Notes: generated from the letters alone by a model not told the origin. DNA of 64,000 nucleotides from Asanoa sp. WMMD1127 (GCF_029626225.1 NZ_JARUBP010000001.1:7130001-7194000); one strand, 5' to 3'. Shown: positions 40,285 to 47,696, counted from the first letter of the stretch. Translations and numbers: made by a program.

Positions 40285-40942
40285 CCTTGACCGCGCGCAG
40301 CGCGAACACGTCGGCGATCCCGTTCGGGCTCGACTCGGCCACCCGGTCGATCCGCAGGCCGGCGTCGACGACCGCGTTCAGCAGGTCGGCCAGTGGCACG
40401 TGCCAGGCGCCCACCCGGGCCCGCACGCCGTGGGGCGCCCAGGCGTCGAAGGTGCGCGCCGTGTCGGCATAGCGGGTGTTGATGGTGATCAGGTCGGCGT
40501 CCGAGCGGTCGGCGAACGCGCCGACGAAGCAGGGGTGGACGCCGACGTGCACCAGCCGGCCGCCCGGGGCCAGCACCCGGCCGGCCTCGCGCAGCACCGC
40601 CGCGTAGTCGGGCAGGTCGGTGTGCGCGAGCACGCAGGCCACGGCGGGGACGCTGGCGTCCCTGATCGGCAGGCGGGTCGCGTCGGCGGCGGCCACCGGG
40701 AGCCGGGAGCGGGCCCAGCGGAGCTGGCCGCGGGACAGGTCGGCGCCGACCGGGGTCCAGCCGAGCTCGCGGATCGTGCCGGCCTGCGCTCCCCCGCCGC
40801 AGCACAGGTCGAGGCAGCGGCCCGCGCCCGGACCGAGCAGCTCGGCGAGATGGACGCGCACCCGGTCCATATAGGACGATGCGACCTTCGTGTACTCCTC
40901 GTACCAGTCGGCGTGGGCGTCGTACGCGGGCGGGGCGGTCAT
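40274..40942 (-). CDS. class I SAM-dependent methyltransferase
   Basis: 222 residues. Motif I is CLDLCCGGGAQAGTI, motif II AAADATRLPIRDASV and the post-motif region LAPGGRLVHVGVHPCF. The N-terminus (YDAHADWYEEYTKVAS) is typical of Methyltransf_11 proteins. The acceptor is unknown. The start ATG 40942 follows TAGCGT by 6 bases, with no ribosome-binding site, so it is probably leaderless. Confidence 0.87.
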   Translation of the reverse strand: MTAPPAYDAHADWYEEYTKVASSYMDRVRVHLAELLGPGAGRCLDLCCGGGAQAGTIRELGWTPVGADLSRGQLRWARSRLPVAAADATRLPIRDASVPAVACVLAHTDLPDYAAVLREAGRVLAPGGRLVHVGVHPCFVGAFADRSDADLITINTRYADTARTFDAWAPHGVRARVGAWHVPLADLLNAVVDAGLRIDRVAESSPNGIADVFALRAVKVTS

Positions 40943-40948
40943 CCCGGC

Positions 40949-40954
40949 ACGCTA
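40949..40954 (-). promoter_or_regulatory. -10 box of leaderless promoter
   Basis: TAGCGT (minus strand), 6 bases, ATG 40942. Confidence 0.5.
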
Positions 40955-41015
40955 ACCCCGGTCGCGGGCCGGGTGGGGCGATGTTCGCGGAGAGCGCACA
41001 CTATCGTCGGAACCG

Positions 41016-41831
41016 ATGGACAGCTGGGACGAGGTCGACGAGGCGCTGGGCGCCGCGCCGGGCACCGCCGCCGCCTGGGTCGGGCCGGTCGGCGGCCCGC
41101 CCGCCTACGCGCGGCAGGCGGACGCGACGCACTACGCGGCGAGCACGATGAAGGTGGGCGTGCTGGTCGCCCTGCACCGGGCGGCCGCGGCCGGACTGCT
41201 CGACCTCGACGCGCCCGTGGCCGTCCACAACAGACACACGTCGGCCGCGTCCGGCTTCTTCGCCGACGATCCGGCCGAGGACAGCGACACCGCCACCTGG
41301 GCCCTGCTGGGGGCGACGAGCACGCTGCGGGACCTCGCCCGGCAGATGATCGTGCGGTCGGGCAACCTGGCGACCAACCTGTGCCTGGCGGCGGTGGGGG
41401 TGCCGGCGGCGCAGGAGGTCTGGCGGCTGGCCGGCGCTACCCACAGCGTCACCGCGCGTGGGATCGAGGACGCGCCGGCCCGGTTGGCGGGCCTCGACAA
41501 CCTGGTCACGGCGGGCGACCTGGCGGCCCTGTTCGGGGCGGTGGTGACCGGCGACCTGCTCCCATCGGGGGCCGGGCGCGAGGTGCTCGCGCTGCTGGAG
41601 GCCAACGAGCACCGCGACGACCTGGTGGCGGGGCTGCCGGCCGGCACGCGGGTGGCACACAAGAACGGCTGGATCACCGGGGTACGCCACGGCGCCGGTG
41701 TGGTGTTCCCCGCCGACGCGCCGCCGTACACGGTGGTGGTCTGCACCTCGACGTCGTTGCCCGACGAGGCCGCCTGCGCCCTGGTCGCCGGCGTCTCCCG
41801 GGCCGCCTGGTCGGCCCGGCACTCGCTCTAA
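41016..41831 (+). CDS. class A beta-lactamase-like serine hydrolase, no signal peptide
   Basis: 271 residues. The catalytic motifs of class A beta-lactamases are recognisable: Ser43-Thr-Met-Lys46 (STMK), SGN in place of SDN (IVRSGNLATN), and KNG in place of KTG (AHKNGWITGV). The omega-loop Glu cannot be placed with confidence; IEDAPARLAG lies in that region. There is no signal peptide or lipobox, so the protein would stay in the cytoplasm, where a penicillin-hydrolysing role makes little sense. An esterase or peptidase role is possible. A TATCGT box stands 8 bases before ATG 41016. Confidence 0.8.
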   Translation: MDSWDEVDEALGAAPGTAAAWVGPVGGPPAYARQADATHYAASTMKVGVLVALHRAAAAGLLDLDAPVAVHNRHTSAASGFFADDPAEDSDTATWALLGATSTLRDLARQMIVRSGNLATNLCLAAVGVPAAQEVWRLAGATHSVTARGIEDAPARLAGLDNLVTAGDLAALFGAVVTGDLLPSGAGREVLALLEANEHRDDLVAGLPAGTRVAHKNGWITGVRHGAGVVFPADAPPYTVVVCTSTSLPDEAACALVAGVSRAAWSARHSL

Positions 41832-42625
41832 GGCTCCAGCAGGCGGTCCCGGAGGGTGGCGCGGAGCGTGTCGTCGACGCCCAGCGCGTCGCGGAGGTAG
41901 GTGTCCATGTCGCCGTGGCGGGTCGCGACCTCGGCGTAGGCCGCGTCCAGGTACGACTCGCGGGCCTCCAGGACCGGGCGGATGGCTTCCAGGTCGAGGC
42001 CGGGGCTGCGGACCAGCATGGCGCCCATGATCGCCTCGTTGACGCCGTCGGCCAGGTCGTTGGTGCGCAGGTAGTCGGCCCGGATCGCGGCCCGGTCGAC
42101 GCCGAGCGCGGTCAGCAGGATCACCGAGAGCCAGCCGGTGCGGTCCTTGCCGGCGCTGCAGTGGAAGAGCAGCGGGAGGTTCCCGTCCTCGGCCACGGTG
42201 CGCACGGCCCGCGCGAACGCCTCGACCGCGACCGGGTCCGCGACGAACCAGCGGTAGATCGCCTCCATCGCGCCGGTGGTGCCCTCCCGGGCCAGGGCCT
42301 CGTAGGCACTCAGGTCATGGCCGAGCAGCACCGCCGACACGTACGTGAATACCGGGTGCTGCGGGTCGTGGATCGGGATGTGCACGACCCGCGGCTCGCC
42401 GGCCAGCCGGTCCGGCGGGGCGACCTCGATCTCGCGCGCGCTGCGCAGGTCGACCACGCAGGCGAGGCCGAGCTTGCCGATCGTGGGCAGGTCGTCGTCG
42501 ACCAGCCGACCCAGGCCGCTCGCCCTGATCAGGGCGCCGGACCGGACGCGCCGCCCGTCCGCCCCGACCAGTCCGCCGAGGTCACGGGCGTTCGGCGCCC
42601 CCGTCAACGTCCATTCCGCGGTCAT
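41828..42625 (-). CDS. tyrosine-protein phosphatase (DSP/PTP-like)
   Basis: 265 residues from ATG 42625, where GAGGA lies 7 bases upstream. The P-loop is HCSAGKDRTGW with Cys156 and Arg162, the CX5R signature of the bacterial Y_phosphatase3 family (MptpB-like). The N-terminal block NARDLGGL with RVRSGALIRAS is typical of the family. It is expected to remove phosphate from Tyr or phosphoinositides. It is cytoplasmic, with no signal peptide. It overlaps the convergent beta-lactamase-like gene by 4 bases at their stops. Confidence 0.9.
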   Translation of the reverse strand: MTAEWTLTGAPNARDLGGLVGADGRRVRSGALIRASGLGRLVDDDLPTIGKLGLACVVDLRSAREIEVAPPDRLAGEPRVVHIPIHDPQHPVFTYVSAVLLGHDLSAYEALAREGTTGAMEAIYRWFVADPVAVEAFARAVRTVAEDGNLPLLFHCSAGKDRTGWLSVILLTALGVDRAAIRADYLRTNDLADGVNEAIMGAMLVRSPGLDLEAIRPVLEARESYLDAAYAEVATRHGDMDTYLRDALGVDDTLRATLRDRLLEP

Positions 42626-42659
42626 CGCCGGTCCTCCCGTCACACACAGCTCTCCCGGA

Positions 42660-42665
42660 TAGGGT
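42660..42665 (+). promoter_or_regulatory. -10 box of leaderless promoter
   Basis: TAGGGT, 7 bases, ATG 42673. Confidence 0.45.
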
Positions 42666-42672
42666 GCCGCAC

Positions 42673-43752
42673 ATGACGATCGAGGATGTCAGGACCCACC
42701 GGGTGACCGCCCCGCTGCACACCCCGTTCGTGACGGCCCTGCGCCGCGCGACCTCGGTGGAGACCCTGATCGTCGAGATCGTCGACCGCGACGGCGTGTC
42801 GGGATTCGGCGAGGCGCCGCAGGTGTGGCAGGTCACGGGCGCGTCGCTGGCGGGTTCCGCGGCCTGCGTCGAGACGATGCTGCGGCCGCTGCTGATCGGG
42901 CGGGACCCCGACGACCTCGTGGCTCTCTGCCGCGCGGTGGCCCGGGCGGTGGCCGGCAACGAAGGGGCCAAGGCGGCGGTCGACGTGGCGCTGCACGACC
43001 TCGTGGCGCGGCGGCTGGGCGTACCCCTGGCGCGGTTCCTCGGCGGCACCACCCTGCGGGTGCCGACGGACGTGACGCTGACCGCCGCCGACGAGATCGG
43101 GGTGGCCGACGCCGCGCGCGCCCGGGTGGCCGAGGGATTCGACGTGCTCAAGGTCAAGGTCGGGGCCGACCCCGCGACGGACCTGGCGCGGATCCGCGAC
43201 GTGCGGGCGGCCGCCGGGCCCGCGACGCGGATCAGGCTGGACGCCAACCAGGGCTGGTCGGCGAAGCAGGCCGTACGCATCATCAGCGCGGCCCAGGACG
43301 CCGGCGCCGACCTGGAGCTGGTCGAGCAGCCGGTCGACCACCGCGACATCGAGGGGTTGCGCTGGGTGACGGACCGTGTCGACGTGCCGGTCCTGGCGGA
43401 CGAGTCGGTGTACGGGGTCCGCGACCTGGTGACGGTGATCCGGTCCCGGGCGGCGGACATGGTGAACGTGAAGCTGGCCAAGTGCGGTGGGCTGGGTCCG
43501 GCGCGGACGTTGCTGGCGCTGGCCGAGGCCCACGACATGGGCACGATCGTCGGCACGATGATGGAGAGCCCGGTCGGGGTCGGGGCAGCGGCGAGCCTGG
43601 TCGCGGCGTACGGCACGAGCGCGGTCGCCGACCTCGACGCGGCGTGGTGGCTGTCGTCCTCGCCGGTCGTGGGCGGACTGACCTACGAACCCGGCGCGGT
43701 TCTGCTGCCGGGGGTGCCCGGTCTCGGGGTGACGCTGCCGGTGTCCGCTTAA
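42673..43752 (+). CDS. dipeptide epimerase (enolase superfamily, MLE subgroup)
   Basis: 359 residues. The enolase-superfamily barrel shows Lys160 and Lys162 in VLKVKVG, metal ligands Asp190 (RLDANQGW), Glu218 (VEQP) and Asp243 (ADES), and the second acid/base Lys in NVKLAKCGG (265-273). This set fits L-Ala-D/L-Glu and related dipeptide epimerases, which act in recycling of murein peptides; other MLE-group activities are possible. The capping domain is at 1-130. ATG 42673 follows a TAGGGT box by 7 bases. The next gene, NlpC/P60, acts on wall peptides and fits the same theme. Confidence 0.85.
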   Translation: MTIEDVRTHRVTAPLHTPFVTALRRATSVETLIVEIVDRDGVSGFGEAPQVWQVTGASLAGSAACVETMLRPLLIGRDPDDLVALCRAVARAVAGNEGAKAAVDVALHDLVARRLGVPLARFLGGTTLRVPTDVTLTAADEIGVADAARARVAEGFDVLKVKVGADPATDLARIRDVRAAAGPATRIRLDANQGWSAKQAVRIISAAQDAGADLELVEQPVDHRDIEGLRWVTDRVDVPVLADESVYGVRDLVTVIRSRAADMVNVKLAKCGGLGPARTLLALAEAHDMGTIVGTMMESPVGVGAAASLVAAYGTSAVADLDAAWWLSSSPVVGGLTYEPGAVLLPGVPGLGVTLPVSA

Positions 43753-43916
43753 TCCGGACACCTACCGCCCGGATGGACCCGGGACCGCGCGATTCGTTCT
43801 TGATCGTTTTGATCGCTCCAATGGGTCAATGGGGCTTGCGGGTGCGGATTCGGGCGGTCGGTCGATCGGGGTCGGCCGAGCGGTCAGTTTGAAGGAGAGT
43901 TGCAAGAGATGATTGA
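43753..43916 (+). other. leader region before NlpC/P60 gene
   Basis: 164 bp without a gene. A small hairpin TCCGG ... CCGGA (about 43754-43775) follows the epimerase stop. The rest, including AT-richer TTCTTGATCGTTTTGATCGC, may hold the promoter. If the NlpC/P60 protein starts at 44037 instead of 43917, the leader is about 280 bases and GC-rich hairpins (around 43950-43985) would be untranslated. Confidence 0.4.
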
Positions 43917-44921
43917 GTGACGACGAATCTTTTCGTAGCCTGGCGAGCAGGGGTGGGGACCCCGTCGGCGGTGCGGACGGGGGGCGGGCGAGTGCGAACG
44001 GACAGGCAGCGAGCGGTGCGGGCAGGCAGCGACGCGATGGTGCGAGTGGCCGTCGCGACACTGTGGTCCACACCGGACGCGGTCCGACCGATTGACAGCC
44101 GCGCGCTCGGGCGCACCGCCGACATCCCATCCTGGGTGGCGTCGATGTCCGCCGAGCAGCAGGTCGGCGACGGGGTGCTGAGCCAGTTGCTGCTGGGTGA
44201 GCGGGTACGCGTCGACGAGGTGCGCCCCGACGGCTGGGTCCGGGTGGTCGCCCTGCAGCAGCCGGGGGTGCGCGACGAACGCGGCTACCCCGGATGGATC
44301 TCCGCGGACCAGCTCGGGCCCGCTCCCGCTGACGTCGACGACACCACCCTTGTCGTCGACGCGACCGCCACCGACCTGCGGGCGGCGCCCCGCGGGCCGG
44401 TGCTGCTGGCCAACGTCATGCTCGGCACCCGCCTGACGGCGGCGGGCGGGCCGGTCGACGATTTCCTGCCGGTACGGGTCGGCGACGAGCGGCTGTGGGT
44501 GGCCGCCGCCGACGTGGTCCACGCCGGCGGCGAGGGCGGCCGACCGACCGCGGCGCTCGACGTGGCGTCCCGGCTGCGGGGTGTCCCTTATGTCTGGGGT
44601 GGGCTCTCCGCGTACGGAATCGACTGCTCGGGACTCGTGCACCTGTCGTGGCGCCGCTTCGGGGTGACCCTCCCCCGCGACGCGGCCGACCAGGCGGCGG
44701 CGACCCGCTCGGTGCCGCTGGGCTCGGAACAGCCCGGCGATCTCTATTTCTTCGCCCGGCCGGGCCGGCGCATCCACCACGTCGGCATGGTCACCGGCGG
44801 CACCGGTGGCGGGCCGCGGCGGATGTTGCACGCCTGCTACACGCAGCGGCGGGTGGTGGAGGAGCCGCTGTCGTCGGCGCGGGAGGACACGTTGATCGCG
44901 GCGCACCGGGTGGTCGACTGA
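43917..44921 (+). CDS. NlpC/P60-family peptidase with SH3-like N-terminal domains
   Basis: 334 residues from GTG 43917; ATG 44037 (MVRVAVATLWSTPDAVRPID) may be the true start, giving 294, because homologs begin around there and the first 40 residues look non-coding. Two SH3-like segments (about 41-200) precede the NlpC/P60 domain. The Cys-His-His catalytic set is Cys237 (IDCSGLVH), His288 (HHVGMV) and His305 (MLHACY). It resembles gamma-D-Glu-diamino-acid endopeptidases of the YkfC kind, which cleave murein peptides, agreeing with the dipeptide epimerase upstream. No signal peptide is evident, so intracellular recycling is likely. Confidence 0.88.
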   Translation: MTTNLFVAWRAGVGTPSAVRTGGGRVRTDRQRAVRAGSDAMVRVAVATLWSTPDAVRPIDSRALGRTADIPSWVASMSAEQQVGDGVLSQLLLGERVRVDEVRPDGWVRVVALQQPGVRDERGYPGWISADQLGPAPADVDDTTLVVDATATDLRAAPRGPVLLANVMLGTRLTAAGGPVDDFLPVRVGDERLWVAAADVVHAGGEGGRPTAALDVASRLRGVPYVWGGLSAYGIDCSGLVHLSWRRFGVTLPRDAADQAAATRSVPLGSEQPGDLYFFARPGRRIHHVGMVTGGTGGGPRRMLHACYTQRRVVEEPLSSAREDTLIAAHRVVD

Positions 44922-44935
44922 AGTTCGTGGCCGGC

Positions 44936-45097
44936 CGGGGAATGGTCGCGGTGGGTCGGTGGTTGAGGTGAGTGTCGGTGTGTTCAGTGTCCCCGGGCCT
45001 CACCTAAATTGCCTTCGCGGAATACCGTCCGGCTGGAGCCGCGTCGCGCCACTCGCCGAGAGGCGACCTGCACACCGACACCGAAGCGCCGCCCCGG
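44936..45097 (+). repeat. 199-bp tandem repeat, copy 1
   Basis: The unit recurs exactly 199 bp downstream. From 44985 to 45097 the two copies are identical over 113 bases. From 44936 to 44984 they differ at a few positions. It starts 15 bp after the NlpC/P60 stop. Confidence 0.95.
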
Positions 45098-45126
45098 GCT
45101 TTCCGTCCGGGAGCGGCGTTTTCTTT
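45017..45126 (+). ncRNA. candidate small RNA, copy 1
   Basis: A TAAATT box (45005-45010) could be a -10. About 110 bases later comes an intrinsic terminator with a T-run. Between them TCGCC-GAGA-GGCGA is a perfect stem capped by a GNRA tetraloop. No convincing protein is encoded: the open frame across it is the same in both copies but has no homology signal. The -35 is not clear. The RNA ends are estimates. Confidence 0.45.
45087..45126 (+). terminator. intrinsic terminator, repeat copy 1
   Basis: CGCCGC (45087-45092) pairs with GCGGCG (45113-45118), with an inner CCGG/CCGG pairing. TTTTCTTT (45119-45126) follows. This is the clearest rho-independent terminator in the window. Confidence 0.8.
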
Positions 45127-45134
45127 GTGCCGAC

Positions 45135-45296
45135 CCGGGAATGGTCGCGGCGGGTCCGTGGTTGAGATGACTGTCGGTGTGTCCAGTGTCCCCGGGCCTC
45201 ACCTAAATTGCCTTCGCGGAATACCGTCCGGCTGGAGCCGCGTCGCGCCACTCGCCGAGAGGCGACCTGCACACCGACACCGAAGCGCCGCCCCGG
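45135..45296 (+). repeat. 199-bp tandem repeat, copy 2
   Basis: Second copy of 44936-45097. The 113-base identical core lies at 45184-45296. Confidence 0.95.
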
Positions 45297-45322
45297 CCAA
45301 CGCCGAGGGCGGCGTTCTCGTT
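45216..45322 (+). ncRNA. candidate small RNA, copy 2
   Basis: Same layout as copy 1: TAAATT at 45204-45209, GNRA-capped stem, then a hairpin and T-rich tail. The sequence beyond the identical core differs, but it again pairs with the conserved 5' arm. Confidence 0.45.
45286..45322 (+). terminator. intrinsic terminator, repeat copy 2
   Basis: CGCCGCCC (45286-45293) pairs perfectly with GGGCGGCG (45307-45314), followed by TTCTCGTT. The 3' arm and loop differ from copy 1, yet a stem is kept. Confidence 0.65.
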
Positions 45323-45463
45323 GACCCCACCTAAGGGCCACCTAGCCTGACGCCGGTCTGGCCGGCGTCGCCGGCCTCGCGGTGAAACTCCCCTCCGCGG
45401 CGCTGCCGGCCGGGCGGTGAGACGCGGTCCTCGGGCCCGGCCGAGCGCGGACCCGGAATGCGC

Positions 45464-45497
45464 CGCAGGCCGACCCGGTGTGCCGGGTCGGCCTGCG
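45464..45497. terminator. long hairpin 3' of terC
   Basis: GCAGGCCGACCCGG and CCGGGTCGGCCTGC flank a TGTG loop, and one more C-G pair closes the base, giving a 15-bp perfect stem. It lies 15 bp beyond the terC stop. There is no U-run; a processing or termination role is likely. Confidence 0.65.
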
Positions 45498-45511
45498 TTG
45501 GTGCCTGCGCT

Positions 45512-46534
45512 CTAGCTGCCGACCGTGGTCAGCTCGCGCCCTTTGCGTTTGTCGCGGCTCGATTTGATCAGGCTGGCGATGGTGGCCAGTATGAGCGTCC
45601 CGAGGATCACGGTGAGCGACAGCCAGATGGGGATGTGTGGCGCCCAGCTGATGTGCTCGCCGCCGTTGATGAACGGCAGGTTGTTGTCGGCCAGCGCCTC
45701 GAGCACCAGCTTGACGCCGATGAAGGCGAGTACGACCGCCAGGCCCAGGTTGAGGTAGACGAGGCGGTCGAGGAGGCCGCCGAGCAGGAAGTAGAGCTGG
45801 CGCAGGCCCATCAGCGCGAACACGTTCGCGGTGAAGACCAGGTAGGGCTCCTTGGTCACGCCGAAGATGGCGGGGATGGAGTCCAGCGCGAAGATCAGGT
45901 CGGTGGTGCCGATCGCGATCATCACGATGAGCATCGGCGTGAACAGGCGCTTGCCGGCGCTGTCCGTCGTCGTGATCCGCACGCCGTCGAAGTCGCGGGA
46001 GAACGGGACGGCGCGCCGTACCCAGCGGATGATGATGTTCTCCTTGAACTCCTCCTCGTCGGGCTCGCCCTGGCGCACGAAGTTGATCGCGGTGTAGACC
46101 AGGAACGCGCCGAAGATGTAGAAGACCCAGGAGAACTGGCTGATCAACGCGGAGCCGGCGGCGATGAAGGCGCCACGCATCACCAGCGCCAGGATGATGC
46201 CGACGAGCAGCACTTCCTGTTGCAGGTGTCTCGGCACCATGAACCGCGACATGATGATCACGAAGACGAAGAGGTTGTCGACCGACAGGCTGTATTCGGT
46301 CAGCCAGCCCGCATAGAACTCGCCGGCGAACGTCGCGCCGGACGTGAACCACAGCCCGAGGCCGAAGAGCAGGGCCAACGCGACGTAGATCGACACCCAG
46401 ATCGTCGACTCTTTGAGGCTCGGCTCGTGCGGCCGGCGACCGATGATCAGCAGATCGGCGAGCAACACGGCCACCATCACCACGAGGGTGATGCCCCACA
46501 CGAGCGGGGTCACGTGCAAGTCAGGCGCGTTCAA
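45512..46534 (-). CDS. TerC-family integral membrane protein (metal exporter type)
   Basis: 340 residues from TTG 46534. This start is chosen because GGAGG stands 5 bases upstream and the protein then begins LNAPDLHVTPLVWG, matching homologs. About nine membrane spans are present. Conserved acidic and metal-site stretches are LTEYSLSVDNLFVFVII and DLIFALDSIPAIFGVT. TerC/Alx/MeeY proteins export manganese or load it onto secreted enzymes. A manganese riboswitch of the yybP-ykoY class lies in its leader, in agreement with that role. Confidence 0.93.
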   Translation of the reverse strand: MNAPDLHVTPLVWGITLVVMVAVLLADLLIIGRRPHEPSLKESTIWVSIYVALALLFGLGLWFTSGATFAGEFYAGWLTEYSLSVDNLFVFVIIMSRFMVPRHLQQEVLLVGIILALVMRGAFIAAGSALISQFSWVFYIFGAFLVYTAINFVRQGEPDEEEFKENIIIRWVRRAVPFSRDFDGVRITTTDSAGKRLFTPMLIVMIAIGTTDLIFALDSIPAIFGVTKEPYLVFTANVFALMGLRQLYFLLGGLLDRLVYLNLGLAVVLAFIGVKLVLEALADNNLPFINGGEHISWAPHIPIWLSLTVILGTLILATIASLIKSSRDKRKGRELTTVGS

Positions 46535-46536
46535 AT

Positions 46537-46544
46537 AGACCTCC
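46537..46544 (-). promoter_or_regulatory. terC Shine-Dalgarno, complementary to riboswitch 3' strand
   Basis: On the minus strand GGAGGTCT precedes TTG 46534. It is the exact reverse complement of AGACCTCC in the riboswitch 3' strand (plus-strand 46594-46601). Pairing of the two would hide the ribosome-binding site. Confidence 0.7.
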
Positions 46545-46589
46545 GGCAGGCACACCACATCGCTGCGCGGCGACGTGCTGAGACGTGAC

Positions 46590-46717
46590 TGTCGGAGGTC
46601 TCTTCCACCACCCGGCCTGGTTAAGCCTGGTGACCGGCGGTGCCGGGAGACGCCCGGCTCGCGCCGGACGGCTGCCGTGCTGACGACATCGCCGCGGGGG
46701 AATACTCCCCTCCTCGG
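46590..46717 (-). promoter_or_regulatory. yybP-ykoY (Mn2+) riboswitch
   Basis: Read on the minus strand the leader has the conserved blocks of this class in order: GAGGAGGGGAGTA at the 5' end (GGGGAGTA at 46710-46703), GTCGTCAGCACG (46687-46676), a CCGG-containing variable arm, and GAAGAGACCTCC at the 3' end. P1 forms between GGAGG at the 5' side and CCTCC at the 3' side. The class senses Mn2+ and is known to precede terC-like genes. With metal bound, P1 ties up the strand that would otherwise pair with the terC ribosome-binding site, so it should be a translational on-switch. Confidence 0.8.
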
Positions 46718-46857
46718 TCGCCATCATCCCCTATCGAGGCCGGTTTTGACACATCGACCACCGGGACTCGCCTGTGAGCTCGTGCATCACCGCACGTCGC
46801 GTACGGCATCCTAGGATGTTGTCCGTGTCTCCACCCGATCATGGGAGGCTTCCCGGC

Positions 46858-47154
46858 ATGGTTCTCGAGGTCGCTCTGATCGATATCAAGCCGGGTGAGG
46901 AAGACGCGTTCGCCGCGGCCTACGGCAAGGCCCACCCGATCGTCCGGAGTACGCCCGGCTTCCGCTCGATCCGCATGACGCGCGGCATCGAGTCACCGTC
47001 GCGGTTCGTGCTGCTGGTCGAGTGGGACTCGGTCGAGGCGCATCTGGAGAACTTCCGCGAGAGCGAGCGGTTCCCGCAGTGGCGCGCCCTGATCGGCCCC
47101 TACTTCGCCGCGCCACCGGTGGTCGAGCACTTCATCGACGTCCCGACCGACTGA
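46858..47154 (+). CDS. antibiotic biosynthesis monooxygenase (ABM)-domain protein
   Basis: 98 residues from ATG 46858 (GGGAGG 9 bases upstream). It is a single ferredoxin-like ABM domain: VLEVALIDIKPGEEDAFAAA, TPGFRSIRMTRGIESPSRFV and LLVEWDSVEAHLENFRESE. Members include heme-degrading and quinol monooxygenases as well as stress proteins; the catalytic role is open. It overlaps the convergent GNAT gene by 23 bp at the 3' end. Confidence 0.87.
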   Translation: MVLEVALIDIKPGEEDAFAAAYGKAHPIVRSTPGFRSIRMTRGIESPSRFVLLVEWDSVEAHLENFRESERFPQWRALIGPYFAAPPVVEHFIDVPTD

Positions 47155-47641
47155 CCCCCGGAGCCAGGTCGCGGGCGTGGCGGATGCCCGGTCGGCCGGA
47201 AAGGACCACCTCGCCGACCGCGGTGAAGCCGTTGCGGCGCAGGACGGTGAGCGAGCCCGGGTTGACCAGCGCCGCCGAGGCGTACAGCCGGTGCAGGCCG
47301 TACTCGTCGCGCGCCAGGTCGCAGATCCGGGCGACCGCGGCGGTGGCCAGGCCGCGGCCCGTCGCGTGTTCGGCCATGCGGAAGCCGAGATCGGCGCTCC
47401 CGCCCGCGACGTCGAACAGGTTGAAGCGACCGAGGACCGCGCCGTCGTCGTCGACCAGCAGATGGAAGTGGTCACTGCCCGTGGCCTGGTCGGCGAGGAG
47501 CTGGGCATGGCGCTCGGCGAAGCTCGCGAAGTAGTCGTCCCCGCGGTCGGGGATGAAGCGGGCGAAGTACACGCGGTTCTGGCGCTCGAAGTCGAGCAGC
47601 GCGGCGGCGTGGGCGGCGGCGAGGCGCTGGAGTTCGGGCAC
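47132..47641 (-). CDS. GNAT-family N-acetyltransferase
   Basis: 169 residues from GTG 47641. This start gives the usual GNAT length and is preceded by TACGAT with 6-base spacing (leaderless); upstream GTG 47680 is possible. It is of RimJ/RimL type. The acetyl-CoA site is in MAEHATGRGLATAAVARICDLA, and the later block is NPGSLTVLRRNGFTAVGE. FHLLVDDDGAVLGRFNLFDV is the central beta region. The substrate may be an N-terminal amine or an amino-sugar. It is divergent from the SDR gene 55 bp away. Confidence 0.85.
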   Translation of the reverse strand: MPELQRLAAAHAAALLDFERQNRVYFARFIPDRGDDYFASFAERHAQLLADQATGSDHFHLLVDDDGAVLGRFNLFDVAGGSADLGFRMAEHATGRGLATAAVARICDLARDEYGLHRLYASAALVNPGSLTVLRRNGFTAVGEVVLSGRPGIRHARDLAPGVSRSGRR

Positions 47642-47647
47642 GGGCGC

Positions 47648-47653
47648 ATCGTA
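47648..47653 (-). promoter_or_regulatory. -10 box of leaderless promoter
   Basis: TACGAT (minus strand), 6 bases, GTG 47641. Confidence 0.45.
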
Positions 47654-47683
47654 AATGGGGCGCGGGCCGAAGATCGACACGAT

Positions 47684-47689
47684 TAGGGT
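47684..47689 (+). promoter_or_regulatory. -10 box of leaderless promoter
   Basis: TAGGGT, 7 bases, GTG 47697. It lies back to back with the promoter of the GNAT gene. Confidence 0.5.
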
Positions 47690-47696
47690 GGCCCGC

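Noticed and set aside
43860-44036. ydaO-type c-di-AMP riboswitch before the NlpC/P60 gene
   Set aside because: Such riboswitches often precede cell-wall hydrolase genes in actinobacteria, but the conserved GGGGUGAAUC-like core is not found here.
44985-45019. Full IdeR/DtxR iron box
   Set aside because: Only one half of the 19-bp palindrome is present.
44959-45334. Two similar 68-69-residue proteins in the 199-bp repeats
   Set aside because: They share only the part fixed by DNA identity, have no ribosome-binding site, and the conserved features are stems and terminators.
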